Shown piece by piece: positions 1 to 8,445 of a stretch of DNA of 64,000 nt. Positions within the stretch are counted from its first letter, which is position 1. Each line of letters opens with the position of its first letter. The notes beneath the pieces are model-generated. The model was not told where the DNA came from. It ran no database searches and saw nothing but the letters and a program-made list of their open reading frames with translations. Position numbers and translations under genes: made by a program. The stretch spans positions 106,339 through 170,338 of the forward strand of contig NZ_MSCI01000004.1 of assembly GCF_002954585.1 (NCBI RefSeq). The letters run 5' to 3'. Source of the stretch: Vibrio chagasii (GTDB taxonomy: Bacteria; Pseudomonadota; Gammaproteobacteria; Enterobacterales; Vibrionaceae).

Positions 1-1
1 G

Positions 2-850
2 GCGCTGTGTTTTGACGGCATCAAAGTGAACGGCGAGCGTACACTTGAAGCAGCGAAGCAAGGTTATGCAAACTCTACGGAGCTAGCTGATTACCTAGTA
101 GCGAAAGGCATTCCTTTCCGTGAAGCTCACCATATCGTAGGCGTAACCGTCGTTGCGGCGATTGCGAAAGGCTGCGCTCTAGAAGAGTTAACCATTGCAG
201 AGATGAAAGAGTTCTCTGAGGTGATAGAAGAGGATGTGTACGACATCCTGACCATTGAATCGTGTCTTGAAAAACGTAGTGCGCTAGGTGGTGTATCACC
301 GAAGCAAGTGGCTTACGCGGTTGACCAAGCTGAGAAGCGTTTAGCGCAGCGTGATACCTCTATCGTTAAGGTTCGTCCTGCTCGTTTGACTGACATTGAA
401 GCGTTGGAAGGCATGGTCGCTTACTGGGCGAATATGGGTGAAAACCTACCTCGTTCTCGTAATGAGCTGGTGCGTGATATTGGCTCATTCGCCGTCGCAG
501 AACATCATGGCGAAGTGACCGGTTGTGCATCGCTCTATGTCTATGACTCTGGTTTAGCGGAAATCCGTTCACTGGGTGTCGAAGCTGGCTGGCAAGGTCA
601 AGGGCAGGGCACTGCGATTGTTCAGCACTTGGTAGAGAAAGCACGCCAAATGGCAATTAAGAAAGTGTTTGTACTGACTCGTACGCCTGAGTTCTTTATG
701 AAGCATGACTTCTTACCAACATCGAAATCTCTGCTGCCTGAGAAGGTACTGAAAGATTGTGACCAGTGTCCTCGCCAACATGCATGTGATGAAGTCGCGT
801 TGGAAGTGAACTTAGTCGAGCAGATAATTGCTAAGGTTAACGTTGCATAA
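2..850 (+). CDS. argH: Argininosuccinate lyase fused to N-acetyltransferase, C-terminal part
   Basis: Partial gene, open at the window start; 282 residues remain. The frame is already open at base 2, so the GTG at 26 is an internal valine. The first ~110 residues match the C-terminal helical part of argininosuccinate lyase, the last step of arginine synthesis (REAHHIVG-type motif). From about residue 120 a GNAT acetyltransferase domain follows, with the acetyl-CoA loop Q-G-Q-G-Q-G-T and the ending EFFMKHDF found in N-acetylglutamate synthase-like enzymes. Marine gammaproteobacteria are known to carry this ArgH(A) fusion, which would join the first and last steps of the arginine pathway in one protein. 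A terminator follows. Confidence 0.93.
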   Translation, partial: ALCFDGIKVNGERTLEAAKQGYANSTELADYLVAKGIPFREAHHIVGVTVVAAIAKGCALEELTIAEMKEFSEVIEEDVYDILTIESCLEKRSALGGVSPKQVAYAVDQAEKRLAQRDTSIVKVRPARLTDIEALEGMVAYWANMGENLPRSRNELVRDIGSFAVAEHHGEVTGCASLYVYDSGLAEIRSLGVEAGWQGQGQGTAIVQHLVEKARQMAIKKVFVLTRTPEFFMKHDFLPTSKSLLPEKVLKDCDQCPRQHACDEVALEVNLVEQIIAKVNVA

Positions 851-963
851 CACCTTGATTTTATGGGCCCTAAAAAAAAGATCAAAAATCTGATCTTTTT
901 TGGGAACAAACTAAGAAAAGCCCGGTCTATTAAAGTACCACTGCTTTTTCTTAGAATTTTCTA

Positions 964-1002
964 AGAAAGCCCCAAAACCGATTGGTTTTGGGGCTTTTTT
1001 CT
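964..1002. terminator. Intrinsic terminator between argH and the DUF3624 gene
   Basis: An 11-bp GC-rich stem (gccccaaaacc / ggttttggggc) with a 4-base loop is followed by six T on the plus strand. It lies between converging genes; the minus-strand flank has fewer T, so it serves argH best. A second weaker hairpin with a T run lies at about 873-901 (agatc...gatct), making a double terminator. Confidence 0.85.
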
Positions 1003-1068
1003 ATCTGCCTTTGGCGAAAGGTGAGAGCTCGATAATTGAGATGATCGCCTGTCCTACAAATACCTCAG

Positions 1069-1317
1069 CTAACGCTTTTTGCTTCTCAAAGGCAGTACCA
1101 AGAACTTCATTATCCAATGCAGCGACAATAAACCACTGAATGCGAACGCTGCCATCATCAAAGCGATGGCGTTGATGGTTTTTGGGTCTTCCCTGAAAAA
1201 CAGCCACCATACTCCCCAACTCAATATCGACAACACCGTGAGTTGATTCATACAACGCTGGCAACGACCGAGTTTGTTGAAGATTTTTTCATTTTTATTG
1301 CAATGAAGACATGTCAT
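1069..1317 (-). CDS. DUF3624 family small membrane protein
   Basis: 82 residues. The N-terminus has a small zinc-ribbon-like arrangement (C3, C6, then CQRC near residues 19-22), followed by two hydrophobic stretches at about 27-42 and 49-75, and a basic tail (RSKKR). The pattern fits the DUF3624 family of vibrios, whose function is unknown to me. It is preferred over the overlapping minus-strand frame at 1001-1264 because it has the cysteine motif and membrane segments. It stands alone, converging on argH and divergent from the RidA gene. Confidence 0.75.
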   Translation of the reverse strand: MTCLHCNKNEKIFNKLGRCQRCMNQLTVLSILSWGVWWLFFREDPKTINAIALMMAAFAFSGLLSLHWIMKFLVLPLRSKKR

Positions 1318-1404
1318 CTTGGGCTTGATTCGCGTTATGCTTATTGCCCTGATAATAACACGTCACAAGATATTGGATCACGGTGACATAGAGAGAGAAG
1401 ATCG

Positions 1405-1752
1405 ATGATTGAGCGCCAAGAAACCAAGCAACGCATGAGCCGTATTGTTAAACACAACGGTACTATCTACCTATGTGGCCAAGTTTGTGCGGATGCAACA
1501 AAAGGCATTACAGAGCAAACACAGACGATGCTAGATAAAGTAGAAGCGTTACTTGAGCAAGCTGGCAGTGACAAAGAGCACATGCTGTCAGCAACGATTT
1601 ACTTGAAAGACATGAAAGACTTCCAAGAAATGAACGCAGTATGGGATGCATGGGTTCCAGAAGGTCACGCTCCTGCTCGCGCATGTGTGACTGGCGACAT
1701 GGCTCGTGAAGCACTACTTGTTGAGATCTCTGTGATTGCAGCTGAGAAGTAA
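1405..1752 (+). CDS. RidA/YjgF-YER057c-UK114 family protein (YoaB-like)
   Basis: 115 residues, the normal length for this trimeric family. Family features include the L-C-G-Q-V start of the fold, the D-A-T-I-Y-L-like stretch SATIYLKDMKDF, and the HAPARACV segment that supplies the conserved arginine binding the carboxylate of the substrate. RidA proteins hydrolyse reactive enamine/imine intermediates released by PLP enzymes. This one looks closer to the YoaB branch than to housekeeping RidA, so its exact substrate is open. The ATG follows a good AGAGAGAAG ribosome site. It is a single gene, with the tandem repeats downstream. Confidence 0.85.
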   Translation: MIERQETKQRMSRIVKHNGTIYLCGQVCADATKGITEQTQTMLDKVEALLEQAGSDKEHMLSATIYLKDMKDFQEMNAVWDAWVPEGHAPARACVTGDMAREALLVEISVIAAEK

Positions 1753-1787
1753 TTTTCTCGCATTTAGCGATAAGTAACGGGTTTAAG

Positions 1788-2031
1788 AGATTCCAGATAC
1801 TTCGCCCCTCAGTTCTGGAATGACGGATTAAGTGTTGGTTTAGTTGCTTAATTAAATCAACGTCATTCCCGATAGTGACGAAGGAGCGTAGTCGGGAATC
1901 TCTGTTTATGTGTGACAGAGACTCTAGATACTTCGTCCCTTAGTTCTGGAATGACGGATTAAGTTTAGGCTTAGTAGCTTAACTAAATCACGTCATTCCC
2001 GATAGTGACGAAGGAGCGTAATCGGGAATCT
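1788..2031. repeat. Two tandem copies of a ~115-bp palindromic intergenic repeat
   Basis: Copy 1 spans about 1788-1902 and copy 2 about 1917-2031. They are nearly identical, differing at scattered bases. Each copy has two hairpin arms: a left arm closing ttccaga with tctggaa (in copy 2 the outer left base pairs have drifted) and a right arm closing attcccga with tcgggaat. Between them, ggaatgacg pairs with cgtcattcc, so a whole unit can fold into a branched cruciform. There is no open reading frame. It looks like a non-autonomous, MITE- or REP-like repeat. The 370-base gap 1753-2122 otherwise holds only the lpd-side terminator. Confidence 0.85.
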
Positions 2032-2055
2032 GTTATTTGCTCGTTGCCAAAAAAC

Positions 2056-2085
2056 AAAAAGGAAAGCCAATGGCTTTCCTTTTTA
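2056..2085. terminator. Bidirectional terminator beside the Lpd-like gene
   Basis: The perfect stem ggaaagcca / tggctttcc is flanked by five A on the left and five T on the right, so it can work in both directions. On the minus strand it lies just after the stop of the flavoprotein gene. Confidence 0.8.
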
Positions 2086-2122
2086 ATATCTAATCTATGC
2101 GTTCTGTCTCAATCGACCGAGA

Positions 2123-3589
2123 TTAACAACCTGGACCACAGTCTAGACAGTGTTTCACCATCTCTGGACCTAGGTGCAGTTTCGCATTCAGGTCACGTAG
2201 TGCAGTTCGTACACCTTCTTCGATTACTGGGTGATAGAACGGCATATCTAGCATTTCAGAAACCGTCATCTTGTTTTGGTGTGCCCATGCTAACAAGTGC
2301 GCTAAGTGTTCTGCGTTTGGTCCCATCATTTCAGCTCCAAGGAAGCGACCTGTACCTTGCTCGCCGTAAACATGCAGAATACCTTTGTTGCGTAGCATCA
2401 CTCGTGAGCGGCCTTGGTTCTCGAAAGACACTTCACCCGTTGCGAAGCAACCACATGTGCCTAAGCGGGTAGTGATCTCTTTGTACGTTTCACCAACCAT
2501 CGCGATTTGCGGGTCAGAGAAAACCGCTGAGATTTTAGAGCGGCGAAGGCCCGCACGAATCTCAGGGAAGCGACCTGCGTTATCACCCGCAATACGAGCT
2601 TGGTCTGCTGCTTCATGTAACAGAGGCAGTTGGTTGCTTGCATCACCCGCAATGAATACTGATGGAAGCGATGTTTGTAGTGTGTAGTGGTCAGCGATTG
2701 GAACACCACGCTCATCAAGCTCTAGAGAGGTATTCTCTAGACCAAGTTTATCTGTATTAGGGCGACGGCCTGTCGCTGCCAATACGTATTCAACGATGTT
2801 GGTTTCTAGCTCACCTTGTTTATTGATGAACTGAATTTCGACACGTGGCTCACCCGCTTCTGTGGTAATACGCTTCATGCTTTCGATTTTTACGTCGGCA
2901 TCGAGATAGAACTCTTCGTTGAAGGCTTTATTTGCGTAAGCCATGATCTCTGGGTCAGTTACTGGGCCAACTTGACCACCCAAACCGAACAGTTTTGTCT
3001 TCACACCTAAGCGGTGTAGCGACTGACCAAGCTCTAAACCAATTACACCTGGGCCAAATACGGCAACAGATTCTGGTAAATCATCCCAGCTGAACACGTC
3101 ATCGTTGATGATTAGGCGGTCGCCAAGTTCATTCCAAACGGCAGGATATGCAGGGCGAGAGCCGGTTGCGATAACAATACGCTTTGCTTTGATTATTGTG
3201 TGGTCATCAACTTGAAGTGTGTTGTCGTCTAAGAATTTTGCGTAGCCAGAGATTTTATCTTGCTCTGGGATTTCATCGACGCCTTCTAAAACAAAACCAA
3301 CAAAACGGTCACGTTCAAACTTCACTCGGTCCATGACTTCACGACCGTTAATTACGATATCGCCTTGTGGGTGAACGCCAAAAGCCGGAGCTTTCTCGAT
3401 TTGGTGTACGCTTTCCGCAGCTGCAATAAGCAGTTTAGATGGCATACAACCAACACGAGCACAGGTTGTACCGTAAGGGCCGCCTTCAATCATCACGACA
3501 CTGTCAGTGTGTGCTTTTGCAGCGCGGTATGATCCTAGACCTGCCGTACCGCCCCCGATAACTGCTACATCTACATTGACTTGTTTCAT
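2123..3589 (-). CDS. Orphan dihydrolipoyl dehydrogenase-like flavoprotein disulfide reductase
   Basis: 488 residues from the ATG at 3589; an upstream start at 3637 is possible but unlike the family, and the chosen start has a GAGAA ribosome site. The order is an FAD-binding GGGTAGLGSYRAA motif near residues 12-24, the redox-active pair C43/C48 in TTCARVGCMPSK, an NAD(P) site (GPGVIGLELGQSL), a second FAD motif with FIAGDA, and the C-terminal dimerisation domain with H-P-V-I-E-E. The cysteine motif is the dihydrolipoyl dehydrogenase type, but no dehydrogenase-complex genes are nearby. The last residues, HCLDCGPGC, add three cysteines, which standard Lpd lacks. It is probably a thiol-redox enzyme; the electron acceptor is unknown. 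Confidence 0.85.
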   Translation of the reverse strand: MKQVNVDVAVIGGGTAGLGSYRAAKAHTDSVVMIEGGPYGTTCARVGCMPSKLLIAAAESVHQIEKAPAFGVHPQGDIVINGREVMDRVKFERDRFVGFVLEGVDEIPEQDKISGYAKFLDDNTLQVDDHTIIKAKRIVIATGSRPAYPAVWNELGDRLIINDDVFSWDDLPESVAVFGPGVIGLELGQSLHRLGVKTKLFGLGGQVGPVTDPEIMAYANKAFNEEFYLDADVKIESMKRITTEAGEPRVEIQFINKQGELETNIVEYVLAATGRRPNTDKLGLENTSLELDERGVPIADHYTLQTSLPSVFIAGDASNQLPLLHEAADQARIAGDNAGRFPEIRAGLRRSKISAVFSDPQIAMVGETYKEITTRLGTCGCFATGEVSFENQGRSRVMLRNKGILHVYGEQGTGRFLGAEMMGPNAEHLAHLLAWAHQNKMTVSEMLDMPFYHPVIEEGVRTALRDLNAKLHLGPEMVKHCLDCGPGC

Positions 3590-3796
3590 AATAATTTTCT
3601 CGCAATGGCTAAATTTAGTTTGAACGAACCCCTCCAACTCATGTGATGTTTTTAGTGAGTCAGGATAGCGGGTCAGTTTTGTGGTTCTGTTTTATTAGGT
3701 TTAGCTTGTGACTGTGGTTAATGCGAGCCACAAGCTTGATTCAACCCGATAGGGTTAGCTAACCCACAAGTTAGTGGGTTAGCCTTTTGGCAGTGA

Positions 3797-4525
3797 TTAG
3801 CCTAGGAAAGCTTCTAACTCTTCGCTACCACCAATGTGTTTACCACCGATGAATACTTGAGGAACCGTTGTGCGACCAGAGATTGCACGTAGGCTTACAG
3901 TAGTAGCGTCTTTACCTAGCACTACTTCTTCGTAGTTTAGGCCTTTGTCGATTAGGTTCTGTTTCGCTTTCATACAGAAAGGACAGCCTGGCTTAGTGAA
4001 TACTGTGATTGACTCTTGCTCTTTGTGCTCTGGAGCAATGTAGTTCAGCATAGTGTCTGCATCAGAAACCTTGAACGGGTCGCCTGGTACGTCTTCTTCG
4101 ATGAACATTTTCTCTACCACGCCGTTTTTAACTAGCATGCTGTAGCGCCATGAACGTTTGCCGAAGCCGATGTCGTTTTTCTCAACTAGCATACCCATGC
4201 CGTCTGTGAAATCACCGTTACCATCTGGGATGAATGAGATGTTTTCTGCTTCTTGGTCTGCTTTCCATGCGTTCATTACGAACGTATCGTTTACAGAAAC
4301 ACAAAGGATGTCATCAACACCGTTCTCTTTGAACACTGAATGTAGTTCGTTGTAACGAGGAAGGTGGCTTGACGAACAAGTTGGCGTAAACGCGCCTGGT
4401 AGGCTGAATACGATAACTGTTTTGTCTTTGAATAGCTCTTCAGTCGTTACGTTAACCCATGCATCACCTTGGCGAGTTGGGAATGTTACTTGAGGGATTG
4501 ATTGACCTTCTTTAGATGCAAACAT
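3797..4525 (-). CDS. Peroxiredoxin-glutaredoxin fusion peroxidase
   Basis: 242 residues. Residues 1-160 are a Prx5-type peroxiredoxin with the peroxidatic cysteine C50 in PGAFTPTCSSSHLP. Residues 170-242 are a glutaredoxin with active site CPFC (181-184), the TVPQVFI loop and GGSEEL. The fused enzyme reduces hydrogen peroxide and alkyl peroxides using glutathione directly, as known for the Haemophilus hybrid Prx5. It is transcribed away from oxyR, and a near-consensus OxyR site lies between them, so peroxide induction is expected. A hairpin (ctaaccca / tgggttag) sits downstream at about 3757-3782. Confidence 0.95.
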   Translation of the reverse strand: MFASKEGQSIPQVTFPTRQGDAWVNVTTEELFKDKTVIVFSLPGAFTPTCSSSHLPRYNELHSVFKENGVDDILCVSVNDTFVMNAWKADQEAENISFIPDGNGDFTDGMGMLVEKNDIGFGKRSWRYSMLVKNGVVEKMFIEEDVPGDPFKVSDADTMLNYIAPEHKEQESITVFTKPGCPFCMKAKQNLIDKGLNYEEVVLGKDATTVSLRAISGRTTVPQVFIGGKHIGGSEELEAFLG

Positions 4526-4636
4526 ATTGATTTCCTTAAATGATATTTTAATTTTGTTCTATTAGAGCTTAACGCTTTTCGCTGCTCTGTTTCGTTTTGT
4601 TGAGCCCATTATTAGATAAATTCTTTGATAGCTCTA

Positions 4637-4673
4637 ATCGTTTGATGTTATGGTTTTGATAGGTAAATTCTAT
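4637..4673. promoter_or_regulatory. Predicted OxyR binding site
   Basis: Four tetranucleotides with exact 7-base spacing read ATCG, TTAT, ATAG, CTAT. The known OxyR pattern is ATAG-N7-CTAT-N7-ATAG-N7-CTAT, so 14 of the 16 key bases agree and the right half is perfect. It lies in the divergent 220-bp region between the peroxiredoxin-glutaredoxin gene and oxyR, where it could activate the former and autoregulate the latter. Confidence 0.75.
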
Positions 4674-4745
4674 CAAGAGCATTTTTCTTTTAAATGTTGC
4701 TATGAAAACCCTTGTTCTTATTAAACCTGAGGTAAGAGACTGATC

Positions 4746-5639
4746 ATGAACATTCGTGACTTTGAATACTTGGTGGCGCTCGCAGAGCACAAACACTTCC
4801 GTAAAGCAGCAGAAGCGTGCTTTGTCAGTCAGCCAACACTAAGCGGTCAAATACGCAAACTAGAAGATGAAATCGGACTTCAGTTAACCGAGCGTAGTCC
4901 AAGGAAGGTCATATTTACAGAATCAGGGTTACAACTTGTTGAACAAGCCAAGCGTATTCTCAACGAAGTGAAGACTTTTAAGGATATGGCGAGTGGTCAC
5001 GGTGAAGCGATGACCGGACCAATGCACATTGGTTTCATTCCAACCGTGGGGCCCTATATTCTGCCTAAAATTGTTCCTCATCTGAAAGAGAGCTTTCCCG
5101 AGTTAGAGCTGTACCTGCATGAAGCGCAAACTCATCAATTAGTGAGCCAATTGGAAGATGGCAAGCTGGACTGCTTGGTACTGGCAGCGGTTGATGAAAC
5201 GGCGGTGTTCAAAGAGATTGATGTGTATGACGAGCCATTGAGTGTCGCGGTTCCATGTGACCATGAGTGGGCTCAGCAGGACACAGTAGATATGCTTCAA
5301 CTCAATGGGCAGACAGTCTTAGCACTTGGTGACGGTCACTGTTTAAGAGACCAAGCTCTAGGATTCTGTTTTGCTGCGGGAGCAAAAGATGATGAGCGTT
5401 TTAAAGCGACCAGCTTAGAGACGCTGCGTAACATGGTTGCGGCAGGCGCGGGGATTACCTTGCTACCTCAATTATCAGTACCAAAAGAAAAGCAGAAAGA
5501 TGGTGTGTGCTACGTGCCTGCGGTAAACCCAACGCCTTCACGTCGTATTGTGGTTGCGTACCGTCCGGGCTCTCCATTGAAAGGGCGCTTTGAGCAACTG
5601 GCGGAGACGATTCGCACTCAGTTGGAAAAGGTCGTTTAG
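4746..5639 (+). CDS. oxyR: LysR-type hydrogen peroxide sensor and activator OxyR
   Basis: 297 residues. The N-terminal winged HTH spans about residues 1-60 (HFRKAAEACFVSQPTLSGQI) and is followed by the LysR substrate domain. The two redox-sensing cysteines fall at C199 and C208 (GHCLRDQALGFCF), the same positions as in E. coli OxyR, whose disulfide switches the protein to its activating form. The ATG follows GAGGTAAGAG. It is divergent from the peroxiredoxin-glutaredoxin gene and ends at a bidirectional terminator shared with mrcA. Confidence 0.96.
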   Translation: MNIRDFEYLVALAEHKHFRKAAEACFVSQPTLSGQIRKLEDEIGLQLTERSPRKVIFTESGLQLVEQAKRILNEVKTFKDMASGHGEAMTGPMHIGFIPTVGPYILPKIVPHLKESFPELELYLHEAQTHQLVSQLEDGKLDCLVLAAVDETAVFKEIDVYDEPLSVAVPCDHEWAQQDTVDMLQLNGQTVLALGDGHCLRDQALGFCFAAGAKDDERFKATSLETLRNMVAAGAGITLLPQLSVPKEKQKDGVCYVPAVNPTPSRRIVVAYRPGSPLKGRFEQLAETIRTQLEKVV

Positions 5640-5663
5640 CTTAACCTTCGCATAGCAGATATT

Positions 5664-5702
5664 AAAAAAGGGTTGATATGAATTCATATCAACCCTTTTT
5701 AT
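5664..5702. terminator. Bidirectional terminator between oxyR and mrcA
   Basis: A 12-bp-plus palindrome (gggttgatatgaa / ttcatatcaaccc) is flanked by six A and five T. It lies between two converging genes and can serve both. Confidence 0.9.
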
Positions 5703-5732
5703 TTGCTTATGTTGCTAGGTTTAAAGAACTGC

Positions 5733-8294
5733 TTAGAACAGTTCTTCTACCGTTTCACCTGAAGAGGTGGAGTAGATGTCATCATTGAAACGTTCAGTGA
5801 TGTACTCAGTAGGCTCTGTGCCTTTCTCGAAGTACTCAAACATTGATGAGCTATCGTACTTGTTGGTCAGTAAGCCGGTATCACGGTCAATACGAACACG
5901 AACGATGTTTTCTGGAATCTCTTTGCGTTGTGCTGGAACGCCTGCCAATGCCGTACCCATGAAGTCTACCCATGCAGGCTCTGCTGTCTTAGCACCAGCT
6001 TCCGCACCAGTAATCTGGTTTTTACCAAGGTTAGAGTTCGCTTTAGTACGACCTAAGTTACGGTTGTGGTTATCAAAACCGACCCATACCGTTGCAACCA
6101 TGCCTGGGCCATAGCCGCTGTACCAAGTATCTTTCGAGTCGTTAGTTGTACCTGTTTTTCCGCCAATATCACGACGTTTCAGTGGTTGAGCACGCCAACC
6201 TGTACCGTTCCAACCGGTACCCGCACTCCAATCACCGCCGCCCCAGATGTTGCTGTACATCATTTCACGAACTAGGAATGCGTTCTGCTCAGAGATAACT
6301 TGAGGAGCGTATTGAACTTTCGCATCCACATCTTGCTCGGCAAACTCATCCGCCATTGGATCGGTCGTGATGGTCTGTTTGCAATCTTCTTTACAGACAA
6401 CTTTTGGTGTTGCTTCAAACTCAGTCTCGCCAAATGGAGTCTCAACGCGGCTGATGTAGAAAGGTTCAACGTAGTAACCACCGTTAGCGAATACTGAGTA
6501 ACCTTGCGCTACTTTCATTGGCGTTAAGCTACCAGCACCTAGTGCAATAGTTTCAGAACGAGGCACTTCATCGATATCAAAACCAAAGCGAGTTAGGTAG
6601 TTACGAGTGTCATCTAAGCCAACTTCACGCAGTACACGTACCGCCATTACGTTTTTCGATTGAGCTAAGCCAATACGTAAACGAGTAGGGCCGACGTAAG
6701 TTGGTGGCGAGTTCTTTGGTCGCCATGCCGTACCTTGGCTCTTATCCCATTGGTTGATTGGCGCATCGTTGATAAGAGAAGCTAGCGTTAAACCTTTTTC
6801 AATTGCAGCTGAGTAAATGAAAGGCTTGATACCAGAACCCACTTGACGAATAGATTGCGTCGCACGGTTGAATTTGTTGTGTACGAAGTTAAATCCACCA
6901 ACCATCGACAATACAGCGCCGTTGTTCGGATTCATTGCCACAAATGCAGTGTTAGCATTTGGTACTTGGCTTAGGCGCCAAACTACTGGAGTGTCAGATT
7001 CTGCTGTTACTGACTCTTCTGTCGCTTCTTCAGATACTTCGTCACCTGTGATCGCTTCATGGCGAACCCAAACTTGTTCACCAACGGCAAGAATCTCTTT
7101 TGCTTGAGAAGGTGCAGGACCTTGGCGATCGTCTGTTAGGAACTTACGCGCCCAATTCATACCTTGCCATTCAATAGTGCCTTCGCCTTGGTTCTTCACC
7201 CATACTTTAGCGCTTTTCGAATCAACAGCAGTCACGACTGCTGGAACTAGGTCACCATAAGTTGGTTGAGACTTAAGGTGTTTAACGATCTTGTCGTGGT
7301 CCCAAGCCGATTGAGCAGTTTGCCATAGTACTTTTTCAGCACCACGGTAACCGTGACGCTCATCGTAGCTAAGTAGGTTCTTAATCGCAGCTTGGTTTGC
7401 CGCTTTTTGCAGCTTCGAATCAACGGTTGTGTAGACCTTCATACCAGAGGTATATGCGTCTTCACCGTAGCGTTCAACCATCCAAGCACGAGCTACTTCT
7501 GCTACGTATGGTGCGCTCAGTTCGATCTCTGCACCGTGGTACTTTGATACAAGCTGTTCATTGCTTGCTTCATCAAACTCGGCTTGAGTGATGTATTTCT
7601 CGTCGAGCATACGACGCAATACAACATTACGACGGTTAGTCGCACGTTCAATAGAGTAGATAGGGTTCATGGTTGATGGTGCTTTCGGCATACCAGCCAG
7701 AGTCGCGATTTCACTCAATGTAAGGTCCGGAAGATCTTTACCAAAGTAAACGCGTGCTGCTGCGCCAAAACCATACGAACGGTGACCAAGGAAGATCTTG
7801 TTGACGTAAAGCTCCATGATCTCTTCTTTGCTAAGCAGTTGCTCAATATGGATCGCAATGAAGATCTCTTTAATCTTACGCATGATCTTTTTCTCATTAG
7901 ATAAGAAGAAGTTACGCGCAAGCTGCTGAGTAATGGTACTTGCACCTTGTTTTGCCGAACCTGACATCGCTACTACGATAGCTGCACGAGTAATGCCGAT
8001 TGGGTCAATACCAGGGTGTTCGTAGAAACGGCTATCCTCGGTAGCAATCAAAGCCTCAACTAAGTGGCGAGGGATCTCGTCATAAGTCACTGGAATACGA
8101 CGTTTTTCACCAAATTGGGAGATCAACTTACCGTCTTGGCTGAAGATCTGCATTGGAGTTTGGAGTTCTACGTCGCGCAAAGTGGCAACATCAGGCAACT
8201 CTGGTTTTACGTAGTAATAAAACCCAAAAATTGTACTGACTCCAAGAATAATGCAAATCAATGTAAATATGAATAATCGCTTTATGAACTTCAC
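5733..8294 (-). CDS. mrcA: Penicillin-binding protein 1A, bifunctional peptidoglycan synthase
   Basis: 853 residues, class A PBP length. An N-terminal membrane anchor lies at about residues 7-29. The glycosyltransferase domain carries the catalytic EDSRFYEHPG motif (near 86) and the QGASTITQQ motif. An OB-like insert follows, then the transpeptidase domain with the active serine in SGIK (about S487), SKN, and KTGT (about 713). The enzyme polymerises and cross-links glycan strands in the periplasm. It is divergent from pilM, the arrangement known in many gammaproteobacteria. A strong repeat-free ORF covers the whole length. Confidence 0.96.
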   Translation of the reverse strand: MKFIKRLFIFTLICIILGVSTIFGFYYYVKPELPDVATLRDVELQTPMQIFSQDGKLISQFGEKRRIPVTYDEIPRHLVEALIATEDSRFYEHPGIDPIGITRAAIVVAMSGSAKQGASTITQQLARNFFLSNEKKIMRKIKEIFIAIHIEQLLSKEEIMELYVNKIFLGHRSYGFGAAARVYFGKDLPDLTLSEIATLAGMPKAPSTMNPIYSIERATNRRNVVLRRMLDEKYITQAEFDEASNEQLVSKYHGAEIELSAPYVAEVARAWMVERYGEDAYTSGMKVYTTVDSKLQKAANQAAIKNLLSYDERHGYRGAEKVLWQTAQSAWDHDKIVKHLKSQPTYGDLVPAVVTAVDSKSAKVWVKNQGEGTIEWQGMNWARKFLTDDRQGPAPSQAKEILAVGEQVWVRHEAITGDEVSEEATEESVTAESDTPVVWRLSQVPNANTAFVAMNPNNGAVLSMVGGFNFVHNKFNRATQSIRQVGSGIKPFIYSAAIEKGLTLASLINDAPINQWDKSQGTAWRPKNSPPTYVGPTRLRIGLAQSKNVMAVRVLREVGLDDTRNYLTRFGFDIDEVPRSETIALGAGSLTPMKVAQGYSVFANGGYYVEPFYISRVETPFGETEFEATPKVVCKEDCKQTITTDPMADEFAEQDVDAKVQYAPQVISEQNAFLVREMMYSNIWGGGDWSAGTGWNGTGWRAQPLKRRDIGGKTGTTNDSKDTWYSGYGPGMVATVWVGFDNHNRNLGRTKANSNLGKNQITGAEAGAKTAEPAWVDFMGTALAGVPAQRKEIPENIVRVRIDRDTGLLTNKYDSSSMFEYFEKGTEPTEYITERFNDDIYSTSSGETVEELF

Positions 8295-8445
8295 CGGATA
8301 ATCCCTGATTAGTTAAGGCTGATAAGCAGCAAACCCTTGTACTCTAGGCTAAAAAATTAGCTTTCGTTTATTAACGCTTATTTAACTAATAATCACAACC
8401 CCTAGATAATCAACGAAATGCTTGGCACTTCAGGAGCTAGGTCAC

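Noticed and set aside
1001..1264. An 87-residue minus-strand frame overlapping the DUF3624 gene
   Set aside because: It has no family features, and the overlapping frame at 1069-1317 has the cysteine motif and membrane segments.
2005..2472. A plus-strand frame of 155 codons over the Lpd-like gene
   Set aside because: It is antisense to a firm gene and starts within the repeat; no ribosome site or known family.
3750..3785. A hairpin after the peroxiredoxin-glutaredoxin gene as a terminator
   Set aside because: The stem is good, but no T run follows on the minus strand, so I mention it only in the gene entry.
4569..4796. A small minus-strand frame across the oxyR promoter
   Set aside because: It covers the OxyR site and the oxyR start; low complexity and no family features.
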